Below are positions 17,463 to 27,038 of a stretch of DNA of 64,000 nt, piece after piece. The notes beneath the pieces were generated by a model. That model saw nothing but the letters and a program-made list of their open reading frames with translations. It made no database searches and was not told the origin of the DNA. The position numbers were made by a program, and so were the translations under genes. The stretch lies in NCBI RefSeq assembly GCF_000758825.1, contig NZ_JRMX01000013.1, positions 1 through 64,000 on the forward strand. The letters run 5' to 3'. Each line of letters starts with the position of its first letter. Positions within the stretch are counted from its first letter, which is position 1. Source of the DNA: Arcanobacterium sp. S3PF19. GTDB lineage: Bacteria > Actinomycetota > Actinomycetes > Actinomycetales > Actinomycetaceae.

Positions 17463-18275
17463 GTGACTTTGAAAAAACATTGCGGAAAAGAAACGCGTAT
17501 CGTTTTCTCCGGTCGGGCGCTGATCACCGGGGGGACTTCCGGCATGGGGTATGAGTTTGCCAAACAGCTTGCCCGGCGCGGGCTGGACATCGTCCTCGTG
17601 GCCCGCAACGAAGAGCGGCTGCGGAAAACGGCTGCGGAACTGGCGGAGCAATACGGCGTTGAATGTACTTTTCTGAGCGCGGATCTGGCATCTGACGCCG
17701 GTGTGGCCGCCGTGAAAGAACGTCTTGTCTGTGCGGAAAATCCGATCACCGTGTTTGTGAACAACGCCGGCGGCGGGCTTTACGCCAAGATCGCATCAAA
17801 AGATTTCACCGAGATAAAGAATGCGCTGCAGGTGATGGGCACGGCACCGATGGAGCTGGGCGGCGCGGCGGCTGCCGTAATGAAAGAACGAAACGCTGGA
17901 GTCATCATCTCTACCGCTTCCGTTGCTTCTCTTGTGCCGATGGGTGCGTATGCGGCGATCAAGGCGCTGCTGCGTTATTGGTCCGAATCCCTTGCCAATG
18001 AGCTGCACGGCACGAACGTGCATGTTGTCACTTTTCTTCCCGGATGGGTACACACGGAATTTCATGCCCGTACGGGCGTGTCGAACGCGTCCATTCCCAA
18101 ATGGGTGTGGATGAATGCCGCAGATGTGGTCGGCGAAACACTTGCGGCGGCGGAAGCGGGCAAAGAAGTCATTATTCCCTCCCGAAAATTTAAGGTAATC
18201 GCGTTTTTTGCAAAACACATGCCGCGAAGCGTTGTATGTGCGGCGGTAAGAAAACTGAACCGGGGGAGAAGATGA
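17463..18275 (+). CDS. Short-chain dehydrogenase/reductase
   Basis: An NAD(P)-dependent oxidoreductase of the classical SDR family, 270 residues. The cofactor motif TGGTSGMG (residues 22–29), the NNAG motif (VNNAGGG) and the catalytic Ser with YAAIK (Tyr and Lys) are all present. The C-terminus is hydrophobic and basic (AFFAKHMPRSVV), suggesting membrane contact as in lipid-acting members. The start is GTG 17463, with AAAGG upstream in an AT-rich stretch. Its stop overlaps the start of the acyltransferase gene (ATGA), so the two are translationally coupled. This suggests a lipid substrate. Confidence 0.88.
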   Translation: MTLKKHCGKETRIVFSGRALITGGTSGMGYEFAKQLARRGLDIVLVARNEERLRKTAAELAEQYGVECTFLSADLASDAGVAAVKERLVCAENPITVFVNNAGGGLYAKIASKDFTEIKNALQVMGTAPMELGGAAAAVMKERNAGVIISTASVASLVPMGAYAAIKALLRYWSESLANELHGTNVHVVTFLPGWVHTEFHARTGVSNASIPKWVWMNAADVVGETLAAAEAGKEVIIPSRKFKVIAFFAKHMPRSVVCAAVRKLNRGRR

Positions 18276-18964
18276 GCGCGGAACACACGGATCCGGTGCG
18301 CCCGTATCACGACCGAAAACGGCGCGTGGCGCGCAGAATAATCCGAACCCTGATCACGCGTCCGGCGGTAAAAACCGCAGTGCGCACCCGCGTGCTTGGA
18401 ACGGAAAACGTTTCCCGCCTGAAGGGCGCGTATATCGTGGTCGCAAACCATTCCTCGCATTTGGACGCGCCGACGGTGTTTTCGCTTCTGCCCAAAGAAA
18501 TGACGGAAAAACTCGCTTCCGGCGCGGCGGCCGACTATTTTTACAAACGGAAAGCAATATCCGCCCTGACTTCGATGTTTTTTAACACATACCCGATTGC
18601 GCGCAAAAACGGCGCCGGCAAATCCGTGGCTGTGCCGCCGGGGATGAGCGGCAGACTGCTCGAATCGGGCGTGCCTATTCTGGTATTCCCCGAAGGAACG
18701 CGCTCCCGGAGCGGAAAACCGGGCGAATTCAGACCCGGCACCGCCGCACTGGCACTTAAACTGCGGATTCCGATTGTTCCGCTCGCACTTATCGGCTGCG
18801 CGGACGCCATGCCGGTGGGGACCGTTTTCCCCAAGTTCGGCAGAAAACCCGTTACGCTGCGGATCGGGGAGCCAATGTGGGGGAACGACGGGGAAACCGC
18901 GGCGGATTTTATGGGGCGCATTAAAGCGAGAATTGAATCCATGCTTGCTTTGGGGCACGCGTAA
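18272..18964 (+). CDS. 1-acyl-glycerol-3-phosphate acyltransferase (PlsC family)
   Basis: Transfers an acyl chain to lysophosphatidate or a related glycerolipid acceptor at the membrane. The 230-residue product has the catalytic NHSSHLD (NHx4D, His60 and Asp65) and the acceptor-binding FPEGTRSRSG motif, followed by RPGTAALAL and a proline-rich VPLALIGC. The ATG at 18272 has a GGGGGAGAAG site and overlaps the SDR stop by four bases. Pairing with an SDR suggests a joint lipid-modifying role, which is inferred. Confidence 0.9.
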   Translation: MSAEHTDPVRPYHDRKRRVARRIIRTLITRPAVKTAVRTRVLGTENVSRLKGAYIVVANHSSHLDAPTVFSLLPKEMTEKLASGAAADYFYKRKAISALTSMFFNTYPIARKNGAGKSVAVPPGMSGRLLESGVPILVFPEGTRSRSGKPGEFRPGTAALALKLRIPIVPLALIGCADAMPVGTVFPKFGRKPVTLRIGEPMWGNDGETAADFMGRIKARIESMLALGHA

Positions 18965-19073
18965 TTTCGCATACGCTCTGCGCGCGCCTGCTGCGGGGAT
19001 ATCGGCGAGTCCGGCCCATCGGCAGACAACCGCCGGAGCCGGCACTTGCGGCGTTAACCGAAAATCCGGGGCG

Positions 19074-20819
19074 TTAGCAGGGTTCGCCCTGCTTTGGGGA
19101 GGAGACCGGAGTTGGTGAGGAGACCGAAGAAGCATCAGGAGAAACGCCGGAACCGCCTGGGGAGCCATCGGAAGCACTGCCCGCAGCGCCGCTTTCGTTC
19201 TTCGTCGATACTTCGTAGTTCTGGGAAATAATTGTCGCCTGCAGTTCGGAAGGCAGTTCACTGGGCAGATGACCTTCGGAAACGCTGCGCTCGCGCGCTT
19301 TTGCCGTCGCGCATTTCAATACCGAGGGAAATACGAGACGCACGGTAAGACCCCCGCCCGGAGTGTCTTTTACCGTGGCAGTGCCTCCGTGGGCGGCAGT
19401 GATGGCGGCAACAATTGCCAGGCCAAGACCGGAGCCGCCGGAGTCGCGCGAACGCGAAGAATCGGTGCGGAAGAAACGTTCGAAGATGCGTTCCCTGTCT
19501 TCGGGTCTGATTCCCGGACCGTGATCGCGCACCTCAATTACCGCCTCTCCGGCATTTTCCGGGTTGATTCCCACGGCCACTTCCACGGGAGTTTTTTCGG
19601 GAGTGTGCGTGAGCACGTTGGAAAGCAGATTCGTGATGAGCTGGGTGATCCGGTCGTGATCGGCGTTGAGCACAATCGGCAGGAGTTCCTCTCCGTCCGG
19701 CGGGATCACGTTTGCGTGTCTGTCCGGGGCACGGATAAGAAAATCGGCCACCGCGTTCATCGCCGTGGAGACCAGTTCCACCTGTGTGAATTTCAGCTGT
19801 CTGCCTTCGTCCAGGCGGGCAAGCTGGAGAAGGTCTTCCACGAGAGACGCCATCCGGGAGGCTTCGGATTCAATGCGGGCGAAGGCGTGGGCCGTTCGGT
19901 TTTCCGGCACGCCGCCCAGCCGGTAGAGCTCGGCATATCCGCGCACGGTTGCCAAAGGCGTGCGCAGCTCGTGGGAAGCGTCAGAAACGAAGCGGCGCAT
20001 ATGCTTTTCGGAAAGTTTTTTCGCCTCAAAAGAGGCTTCGATGGTCTTGAGCATTTCGTTGATGGAATCGCCAAGCATTCCGATTTCCGAATCGTCGGAT
20101 CCGCAATGCGGCACACGCACGGAAAGATCCCCCGCGGCAACCGTGTGCGTAACCTGCTCGATATCGCGCAGCCGGCGCAGAGACAGCTGTACCAGGGCAA
20201 AAGCGATAATTGCCCCCACAACCACGATAACGAGCGAGAGAACGGTCATCACGCGCACAACGTTGGCGGTTGTGGTGGATACGGATATCAGCGGATGGGC
20301 AATTACGGCGGTTCCCAGATGAAGACCGGAAATCTGGGAAACGAGCTGCACGGTGATCACGCGCCAGGGCACTTCGGGTTTTGTGCCGGTGACGGTGTGC
20401 GGGGTGCCCTCTATTTTCCGCGCCAGCAGCCGGGGGTGTCTCGGTGTCCCATAAATCTCGCTGACCTGCGGTTTTATTACTTCAATTGCTTTGGAATCGT
20501 TCAAGTCGAGATAAAAATAAAATTCGGAGGGAAGTACCTGCGTCTGCGAACCGTTGATAAACTGGTTCACTGTCTGCGAGGCGAGGAGTTTTCCCGACGA
20601 CGTGAGAGATTTGTCTACTTCGTCAATCATATACGTGCGCAGAGTTACGCCCACAAGGGCAATAATGCCCAGAATTACCGCTCCGAGCAGCCCGAGGAAA
20701 ACGAGCACCAGTTTCCACGAAAGAGTCTGATAAAATTTCGGCCTGTGGATACCCGTTTCCGCGCCCGGGGGAGGCGGGGTGTTTTTCGTCTGCCGTCCGT
20801 TTTTATTTTCGTAAAACAT
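19074..20819 (-). CDS. Sensor histidine kinase with HAMP domain
   Basis: The membrane sensor of an OmpR-type two-component system, 581 residues. Two membrane spans (about residues 34–58 and 187–210) flank an extracellular sensor domain. A HAMP segment, the dimerisation motif SHELRTPLATVRGY with phosphorylated His near 282, and ATP-binding boxes (N, DHGPGI, GGSGLGLAIV) follow. The C-terminus carries an unusual Ser/Pro/Gly-rich tail of about 60 residues ending in Cys. It overlaps the end of the response-regulator gene by 17 bases, so the two are made together. It resembles the actinobacterial TrcS/TcrY group, but the signal cannot be told. Confidence 0.92.
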   Translation of the reverse strand: MFYENKNGRQTKNTPPPPGAETGIHRPKFYQTLSWKLVLVFLGLLGAVILGIIALVGVTLRTYMIDEVDKSLTSSGKLLASQTVNQFINGSQTQVLPSEFYFYLDLNDSKAIEVIKPQVSEIYGTPRHPRLLARKIEGTPHTVTGTKPEVPWRVITVQLVSQISGLHLGTAVIAHPLISVSTTTANVVRVMTVLSLVIVVVGAIIAFALVQLSLRRLRDIEQVTHTVAAGDLSVRVPHCGSDDSEIGMLGDSINEMLKTIEASFEAKKLSEKHMRRFVSDASHELRTPLATVRGYAELYRLGGVPENRTAHAFARIESEASRMASLVEDLLQLARLDEGRQLKFTQVELVSTAMNAVADFLIRAPDRHANVIPPDGEELLPIVLNADHDRITQLITNLLSNVLTHTPEKTPVEVAVGINPENAGEAVIEVRDHGPGIRPEDRERIFERFFRTDSSRSRDSGGSGLGLAIVAAITAAHGGTATVKDTPGGGLTVRLVFPSVLKCATAKARERSVSEGHLPSELPSELQATIISQNYEVSTKNESGAAGSASDGSPGGSGVSPDASSVSSPTPVSSPKQGEPC

Positions 20820-21537
20820 ACCCGATTCCGCGTTTGGTGTGGATTAGGGGAATCAGTTCCGCGGCCTCTTTCGGGTCGGTGATTCCCAGTGCTTCCGGGG
20901 AGTCTATCTTTCTGCGCAGATAGGAAATATAGGATTCAACGATCGACATTTCGCCATTCCATGCGTAATCCCAGACATGATCGAGAATCTGAATTTTCGT
21001 GACCACCCGCTCTTTGTTGTCCATCAGATAGCGCAGCAGCTTAAATTCGGTGGGCGAGAGATCCACCTGCCTTCCGGCGCGCGTGACTTCGTATGAATCC
21101 TCGTTCAGTTCCAGGTCCAGATAGCGGATAACCGATCCTTCGGCGCCTGCCGAATGCGTCCTGCGCAAAACGGCACGGATGCGGGCGATTACTTCCTCAA
21201 GTGAGAAAGGTTTCGTAATGTAGTCGTCCCCGCCGACGGTTAGCCCCTGGATTTTGTCCTGCAGGTCGTCTTTTGCGGTTAAAAACAGGACGGGCAGGGA
21301 ATCTTCGCGGGCGCGCAGCCGGCGCAGCACCTCAAATCCGTCCATATCGGGAAGCATGATATCGAGCACGACTATGTCTGCCGCAAACCCGGCTTCTGTT
21401 TCGAGTGCCTGCCTGCCGTTTTCTGCCGTTTCGACTTCGAATCCGGCAAATTTCAGCGATACGGACAGCAATTCGCGGATATTGGGTTCGTCGTCGACCA
21501 CAAGGATCCGCGCTTCGGCATGGGGTTTTTCGTTCAT
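20803..21537 (-). CDS. OmpR/PhoB-family response regulator
   Basis: The DNA-binding partner of the adjacent kinase, 244 residues. The receiver domain has acidic residues Asp15–Asp16, the phosphoacceptor Asp59 (VVLDIMLPDMDG) and a conserved Lys in the TKPFSLEE loop region. The C-terminal winged helix has LSPTEFKLLRYLM and a recognition helix around ESYISYLRRKID. It is the first gene of the pair. Targets are not evident in the window. Confidence 0.94.
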   Translation of the reverse strand: MNEKPHAEARILVVDDEPNIRELLSVSLKFAGFEVETAENGRQALETEAGFAADIVVLDIMLPDMDGFEVLRRLRAREDSLPVLFLTAKDDLQDKIQGLTVGGDDYITKPFSLEEVIARIRAVLRRTHSAGAEGSVIRYLDLELNEDSYEVTRAGRQVDLSPTEFKLLRYLMDNKERVVTKIQILDHVWDYAWNGEMSIVESYISYLRRKIDSPEALGITDPKEAAELIPLIHTKRGIGYVLRK

Positions 21538-21618
21538 GATCCGATTATTCTGCTCTCTTCCGGGAATTATCCGGGAAACGCTGGGAAAGGCTTGGGGTGC
21601 GCCGCTCTTTTCCGGGTC

Positions 21619-22350
21619 TCAGATGTACCGATAGGGGTCGAAATCTGCGATATCTACGGGGGAAACCCGCGACAGAGGCACGTTAAACGCATCTACGTCG
21701 TATTCCAAATCGATTATCTTCAGCCCTCTGTTTTCCAATTCGGCGAGCGGCATTGCCAGATATTCGCGGAAGCAGAGGATTGCCGCTTCGTGTCCGGCGT
21801 CCAGCAGGTCGGTGATCTGCTCCAGATAATCTACGTCATGCGAAGCAAGAATGACTTTTGCCCCGGGGCGCTCTTTCGCAATTGCTTCCAGCGTGCGCTG
21901 AATTCCGAGGTCTACAATTTTCAGTTCCGGATTTTCCGAGGTGAGAAGGATGGGCGTCCATCCGATGGCCAGCAGTGCCTGCACGAAAGTATTTGCCGTG
22001 CGCTGCGAGGAATTGATAAAAAACAGTCCGGTGTGCGTTGTTTCCTCCGCCTTTTCCCCGGCCGGTTCTTCGGCGCGGGAAGCCGGGGCGGACTGCCCTT
22101 CCGGCTTCGTTTCTTCTGCGGGCGGCTGTCCGTCCGCCGGGTGTTCGATGTGGGGGTGTTCGTCTCCGGCCGCGTTTTCCTCTTGCTCCCCGGGCCGGTT
22201 CTTTTCCCGGTGTTCTTCCGCCCAGGGATCGTATTTCAGCACGCGGTCCCAGCGCGGGCGTTCTTCGGCGCGGGGGAAGCGTTTCAGGATATTGACCCCG
22301 AGCGTGGCGTCTATATTTTCGCCGTCTACAAGCAGATAGATTACATCCAT
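21619..22350 (-). CDS. NYN-domain (PIN-like ribonuclease) protein with acidic insertion
   Basis: A predicted RNA-processing nuclease of the NYN/PIN-like superfamily, 243 residues. The metal-binding Asp of VDGENID near the N-terminus, and SHDVDYLEQI later on, match NYN active-site positions. Between them lies an insertion of about 65 residues rich in Glu, Pro and Ala, likely disordered. It is read alone, upstream of the two-component operon on the same strand, and divergent from the cold-shock gene. The RNA substrate is unknown. Confidence 0.75.
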   Translation of the reverse strand: MDVIYLLVDGENIDATLGVNILKRFPRAEERPRWDRVLKYDPWAEEHREKNRPGEQEENAAGDEHPHIEHPADGQPPAEETKPEGQSAPASRAEEPAGEKAEETTHTGLFFINSSQRTANTFVQALLAIGWTPILLTSENPELKIVDLGIQRTLEAIAKERPGAKVILASHDVDYLEQITDLLDAGHEAAILCFREYLAMPLAELENRGLKIIDLEYDVDAFNVPLSRVSPVDIADFDPYRYI

Positions 22351-22655
22351 GTTTCGTTGCGTCCAATCTTTAAAAATAAATGCCGGTTTCGTCCGATTTA
22401 ATTTTTCTGCCTATGATTATAGGGTATTGCGGCGCGGGATTCGGCCGGTTCAGCTTTTAGGATAAGCGGATATTTTCCGTATGGGCGGGGTGTTCGCCCG
22501 CCGTTTCGGCGCCGGAAAAAACGGGGGAGGATCCCGGTATAATAAAATGCGAACGTAATCTGTGGGATGAAATGTGCTACCATTCATAAAACCACAGGGG
22601 AATCCTGGCAATGAAACGGCCGGCGCACGGCTGCCGGCATGAAACGGAGAGAAAA
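22351..22655. promoter_or_regulatory. Divergent promoter region (NYN gene / cold-shock gene)
   Basis: About 300 bases without a gene separate the two divergent genes. An AT-rich stretch near 22540–22600 (GGTATAATAAAATGCG and GTGCTACCATTCAT) contains plausible -10 elements for the cold-shock gene. No clear riboswitch or operator is visible. Confidence 0.4.
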
Positions 22656-23030
22656 GTGCCTACTGGGAAAGTAAAGTTCTTTGACGAGAAAAAGGGCTTT
22701 GGTTTTATTCTTGGCGACGACGGATCGCAGGTGTATCTGCCCGCCGGCGCCGTCCCGCTTGGCGTACGTCTGCATCCCGGGACGCGTGTGGAATACGGTG
22801 TCGGTCAGACGCGCAGAGGGGAAGCCGCCCTTTCGCTGTCTGTGATCCGAAAGGAAAAATCGCTTGCCGAGCAGGCAAGACGCAGTCCGGAAGAGATTAT
22901 TCCGCTGATTGAGGATTTAATTCTGATTTTGGACCGCGCAACGAATATGCTGCGCCGCGGGCGTTACCCGGAAGGCGGTCCGCGTATTGCCCGCGCCCTG
23001 CGGACTTTGGCCGATGATTTCGATGTCTGA
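22656..23030 (+). CDS. Cold-shock domain protein with C-terminal extension
   Basis: A single-stranded nucleic-acid-binding protein, 124 residues. The N-terminal cold-shock domain has TGKVKFFDEKKGFGFI (RNP1 region KGFGFI) and VYLPAGAV in the RNP2 position. An actinobacterial-type helical extension follows (EEIIPLIEDLILILDRATNML). The GTG start at 22656 fits a GGAGAG site and the usual M-P-T-G-K-V start; the in-frame ATG at 22611 would add a non-conserved leader. Its stop overlaps the start of the DUF3027 gene, a conserved actinobacterial pair. Confidence 0.88.
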   Translation: MPTGKVKFFDEKKGFGFILGDDGSQVYLPAGAVPLGVRLHPGTRVEYGVGQTRRGEAALSLSVIRKEKSLAEQARRSPEEIIPLIEDLILILDRATNMLRRGRYPEGGPRIARALRTLADDFDV

Positions 23031-23826
23031 ACAGAGAATTAAACCGGGTCCGTGCCCGGCGAGGGAAAAAGTGCTGGCGGCGGCGAAGGATGTGGCGAAA
23101 GCGGCACTGCTTGAGGTAACGCCGGCTTCGAATGTGGGCCGGCACGCCGGTTTTGTTTACGAAGGCGAACGTCTTGTAACGCACGTGTTTGAGTGTCTGA
23201 AACCGGGGTACCGCGGATGGTACTGGACGGTAACGCTTACGCGTGCCGTGCGAAAAACACACGTTACCGTGAATGAAGTGCTGCTGCGTCCCGGGCAGGA
23301 CGCCCTGCTTGCCCCGCAGTGGATTCCGTGGGCGGACAGGCTCCGGCCGGAAGACGTCGGTCCTTCAGACCGTCTTCCCTATAGGCAAAATGATCCGAAT
23401 CTGACGCAGAACAGCGACCCGGCACTGATGACGTCCATGGAGGCAACCGATTCCGATGCGGATGCGGTACAGCAGTGGGAACCCGGGCTGGGCAGAACGC
23501 GGGTGCTGTCTGAAGAAGGCAGGTCCAAAGCATACAGACGCTGGTACCGTTCGGATGCCGGACCGCGCAACCAGGCAACGCGCGATGCCGAAGAACACTG
23601 TTCCACGTGCGGATATCTCGTAAAAATGGCAGGTTCGGCACGGCAGGTGTTTGGCGCGTGCGCAAATGAGTGGTCACCCTTCGACGGGCGGGTTGTGTCG
23701 CTGGATCACGGCTGCGGAGCGCATTCGGAAACAGACGTGCACAAAGCACCCTCGCTGTGGGAGCATAATCCGCCCGTGGTGGACGAACTCGGAGTCGATT
23801 ATCTGACCCGCACGCCGCAGTGCTGA
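23023..23826 (+). CDS. DUF3027 domain protein
   Basis: A 267-residue member of DUF3027, a family largely limited to actinobacteria and without a known function. Features include a Trp-rich conserved region (GYRGWYWTVTLTRA), then LLAPQWIPWADRL, and a CSTCGY motif with more Cys residues downstream (GACANEWSP, DHGCG), which may bind a metal. The ATG at 23023 overlaps the cold-shock gene stop by eight bases, so the pair is co-translated. A link to RNA or stress biology is suggested only by this neighbour. Confidence 0.82.
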   Translation: MSEQRIKPGPCPAREKVLAAAKDVAKAALLEVTPASNVGRHAGFVYEGERLVTHVFECLKPGYRGWYWTVTLTRAVRKTHVTVNEVLLRPGQDALLAPQWIPWADRLRPEDVGPSDRLPYRQNDPNLTQNSDPALMTSMEATDSDADAVQQWEPGLGRTRVLSEEGRSKAYRRWYRSDAGPRNQATRDAEEHCSTCGYLVKMAGSARQVFGACANEWSPFDGRVVSLDHGCGAHSETDVHKAPSLWEHNPPVVDELGVDYLTRTPQC

Positions 23827-25137
23827 GTGTGTGGAAATAAGCAGGGAAAGACGTCGGAATTGAAGCGGATACTGGGACGTGTGCGCGATTACCGCTGGGG
23901 ATCGGAAGATGTGATTCCGCATTTTTTCGGTCTGCGGAGTGTGCAAAAGCCGATTGCCGAAGTCTGGTTCGGCGCGCATCCGGCAGCGCCTTCGCCGATC
24001 TGTGCGCAGCCCGGCGCGCAGATCGCGAAAGAATTGGCAGTCTGTGAATCCCGGCTGAAAAACGACCGTGATCCGGAAGATTGCCCGGCAGGGGCGCCGT
24101 TTTCGCTGCGGGACTATATCGCCGCCGATCCGCAGGCCGTTTTGGGAAGTTATGCCGTTTCCCAGTTTGGCGGGCGTCTGCCGTTTCTGCTGAAGCTGAT
24201 TGCCCCGCGCAAACCGCTGTCTTTGCAGGTCCATCCCACTGCGGAACAGGCGTTGGCCGGGTATGCGCGCGAGAATGATTTGGGTATCCCCAAAGACTCC
24301 CCGTACCGCACCTATCGGGACCGCAACCATAAACCGGAGCTTGTTTATGCGCTTTCGCGTTTTGAAGGACTGGTCGGTTTCCGTTCCCCGCGCCGGATTT
24401 TGGGTGTGCTTGAGGATCTTGACACGGCTGTTGCGAAAAAACTGATTCGGATTATTTCCCGCACTCCGGGGCATCGGGGCGTGCAGGCGGCGTTTAACTA
24501 TCTTCTTTCGGAGGAGACGCGCCCGGGCGAAGAGCAGATCGCGGAGCTGATTTTTGCCTGCGCCGCCCGCGACCCGCGCATTTCTCCCTCTCCGCGCGCC
24601 GACGCCATTGTGACCAGACTGGCGCGCTATTACCCGGAAGACCCCGGGGTAATCTGTTCGCTGCTGCTGAATCCGGTCACCCTGGATCCCGGGGAGGCAC
24701 TTTTTATCCCCGTGGGCACGATTCATGCCTATCTTTCCGGGTTCGGCGTGGAGGTGATGGCGAATTCGGACAATGTGCTGCGGGCGGGTCTGACGCAAAA
24801 ACACATGGATCTGCCGGAGCTGATAAACGTGGCCGATACCGTGGCGGCGCCTCCGATTCGGATTGCGCCGGAAAAAATGAGTGCCGTGCAGAAAACTTTT
24901 TATGCTCCCGTAGACGACTTCGAGCTTTCCGTTGTGCAGATAGCGCCGGGAGACGGAGTGTGCGGCTTGCGCGGGTGCGGGCCGCGTATTCTTCTCGGCT
25001 TGGAAGGCGAACTGGGTTTTGCCTGCAGCGGCGGCCGTTTTGAGCTGCGCAAAGGGCAGGCGGTTTTTCTGGGTACGGACGACGGTGCGGCGGAGGTTGG
25101 CGGCTTCGGAATCTGCGCCCAGGTCGGAGTGCCCTAA
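23827..25137 (+). CDS. manA: Mannose-6-phosphate isomerase, class I
   Basis: Interconverts fructose-6-phosphate and mannose-6-phosphate, feeding mannosylation of glycans and lipids. Zinc ligands and active-site segments are recognisable: LQVHPTAEQ (Gln and His), NHKPELVYAL (Glu) and GTIHAYLSG (His). The N-terminus YRWGSEDVIP matches the family. The start is uncertain: GTG at 23827 directly follows the previous stop, while TTG at 23860 begins nearer to the conserved region and would give 425 residues. Confidence 0.92.
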   Translation: MCGNKQGKTSELKRILGRVRDYRWGSEDVIPHFFGLRSVQKPIAEVWFGAHPAAPSPICAQPGAQIAKELAVCESRLKNDRDPEDCPAGAPFSLRDYIAADPQAVLGSYAVSQFGGRLPFLLKLIAPRKPLSLQVHPTAEQALAGYARENDLGIPKDSPYRTYRDRNHKPELVYALSRFEGLVGFRSPRRILGVLEDLDTAVAKKLIRIISRTPGHRGVQAAFNYLLSEETRPGEEQIAELIFACAARDPRISPSPRADAIVTRLARYYPEDPGVICSLLLNPVTLDPGEALFIPVGTIHAYLSGFGVEVMANSDNVLRAGLTQKHMDLPELINVADTVAAPPIRIAPEKMSAVQKTFYAPVDDFELSVVQIAPGDGVCGLRGCGPRILLGLEGELGFACSGGRFELRKGQAVFLGTDDGAAEVGGFGICAQVGVP

Positions 25138-25349
25138 GCGCGGATACGCAAAAGCTGCGCCCCGGCAGGGGCGGATGAGACGCGCCCGGCAGAGGGCGGG
25201 ATACAAAGCGATATAAAAGCGGACGGCAAAAACGGGAAAGTCTGTTGCCGCAACCAAAAATCCCCACCCTTCCAAAATGTGGACGTTTTTCGTCTGTAAC
25301 GTGAGAATTTATTGAAAAATATGCAGGAAATGAGAAACTTAATTAAGTG

Positions 25350-26849
25350 ATGAACACTGATGGGACTGCCCCGGTAAAGCAGAAAAATACAGATAATTCT
25401 TTCTCCGCACGGCTTGATTCCGTTTGCCGTCTTTCCGAACGCGGCTCCAACGTCCGCGCCGAAATTCGCGGCGGACTGGTCACGTTTCTTTCCATGGTTT
25501 ATATCCTGGTCTTAAATCCGATTATTCTTTCCGGACCCGATTCGACCGGAGCCTATCTGGGAGGCGGGTCGGCTCCCAATATCCCCGCCATCGCCGCGGG
25601 AACGGCTTTGGTGGCCGGAATTATGACAATTCTGATGGGCGCGGTGGCCAACTTTCCGATGGCGCTTGCCGCAGGTCTGGGACTGAACTCAATCGTTGCC
25701 TATTCTCTGGTGCAGCTGCCCGGAATGACCTGGGCAGACGGAATGGGAATTATCGTTATCGAAGGTATCGTGATCGTTCTGCTCGTGCTGACGGGACTGC
25801 GGGAAGCAATTTTCAGGGCTATTCCGAAATTCCTGCGGGTAGCCATTTCCGTGGGAATCGGCCTGTTTATCTCGCTGATCGGATTTTCCAATGCCGGCCT
25901 GGTCAAAGGCAATAAGGAAGGCCCCACGCTGCTTAATTTCGGCACCGGCGGGTCTATCGACAGCATCCCCGTGCTCGTATTTATTCTCGGCCTGTTCCTG
26001 ACGCTGATTCTGATGGCGCGCAGAATTCCCGGCGCAATTCTGATCGGAATTGTTTCTTCCACCGTGCTTGCCTTTATCGTGGAAGCCGTGGCGAAGCTGG
26101 GGCCGAAAATGGTAAACGGGGAAGTGGCCAATGCCGGCGGCTGGCTGGGATCGGTGCCCGCATTCGGCGGGAAATTGGTGCAGATCCCCGGTTTCTCCAC
26201 GTTGGGGCAGTTCTCGGTCACCGGTCCGTTCCATAAACTGGGCGTGCTTGCCGTCGCCGTTCTTGCCTTTACGATTATGCTTGCCGATTTCTTCGACACA
26301 ATGGGAACCATGGTGGCTGTGGCGTCGGAAGGAAAACTCCTTGACGAACAGGGCAATCCTCCGCGCACCCGCTCCATTCTGCTCGTCGATTCCCTCGCCG
26401 CGATTGCCGGCGGTATGGGCGGTGTTTCCTCCAACACCTGCTTCGTGGAATCCACCTCGGGCGTGGCGGACGGCGCCCGTACCGGTCTGGCTTCCGTGAC
26501 CACGGGAATCGCTTTCCTGCTTTCCACGTTCTTCGCCCCGCTGGTGGCTCTTGTGCCGAGTGAAGCCGCTGCTCCCGCACTGGTTGCGGTGGGTGTGCTG
26601 ATGATGCAGCAGGCAGCCGAAATCAAATGGAGCGATTTTGCCGTGGCGGTGCCCTCGTTCCTGGTTATCGCCTTTATGCCCTTCGGTTTTTCGATCACCG
26701 TGGGAATCGGTGTCGGCTTCATCGCCTATCCGATTATGGAAACGGTGGTGGGGAGAATCAAGAAGGTTCATCCTCTCATGTGGGTTGTTGCGGTGCTGTT
26801 TGTGATCTATTTTGCGATGGGTCCGATTCAGGCGCTGCTGCTGAAGTAG
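25350..26849 (+). CDS. NCS2-family purine permease (AzgA/PbuG type)
   Basis: A nucleobase transporter, probably for adenine, guanine or hypoxanthine, 499 residues with about 12–14 membrane spans. The N-terminal segment EIRGGLVTFLSMVYILVLNP, the GLGLNS motif and the FFDTMGTMVAV segment are typical of the AzgA-like branch rather than the uracil/xanthine branch. ATG 25350 or the adjacent GTG 25347 may be used; the ribosome site is poor. It is a single gene with a very strong hairpin after it. Confidence 0.88.
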   Translation: MNTDGTAPVKQKNTDNSFSARLDSVCRLSERGSNVRAEIRGGLVTFLSMVYILVLNPIILSGPDSTGAYLGGGSAPNIPAIAAGTALVAGIMTILMGAVANFPMALAAGLGLNSIVAYSLVQLPGMTWADGMGIIVIEGIVIVLLVLTGLREAIFRAIPKFLRVAISVGIGLFISLIGFSNAGLVKGNKEGPTLLNFGTGGSIDSIPVLVFILGLFLTLILMARRIPGAILIGIVSSTVLAFIVEAVAKLGPKMVNGEVANAGGWLGSVPAFGGKLVQIPGFSTLGQFSVTGPFHKLGVLAVAVLAFTIMLADFFDTMGTMVAVASEGKLLDEQGNPPRTRSILLVDSLAAIAGGMGGVSSNTCFVESTSGVADGARTGLASVTTGIAFLLSTFFAPLVALVPSEAAAPALVAVGVLMMQQAAEIKWSDFAVAVPSFLVIAFMPFGFSITVGIGVGFIAYPIMETVVGRIKKVHPLMWVVAVLFVIYFAMGPIQALLLK

Positions 26850-26882
26850 CGCGGTTTTACGCCACGTTTTCCTAATTTTGTG

Positions 26883-26941
26883 CGCGGACGGCCGGGTCCG
26901 CTGCCGGATTTTCGGATTTGGCAGCGGGCCCGGCGTCCGCG
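26883..26941 (+). terminator. Long hairpin terminator after the purine permease
   Basis: The arms 26883–26905 (CGCGGACG…CCGCTGCC) and about 26920–26941 (GGCAGCGG…GTCCGCG) pair over some 22 bp with one bulge and one wobble. It isolates the permease gene from the DtxR-type regulator gene. Confidence 0.75.
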
Positions 26942-27038
26942 ATAAACGTATGTTTTTGCTTGTGTAATTGGCTTTTGTGCCCGAAATTATTTGGATGGGT
27001 TAAAATAACAGTGTCTGTTGCGTGGAATGGGGTGCGTT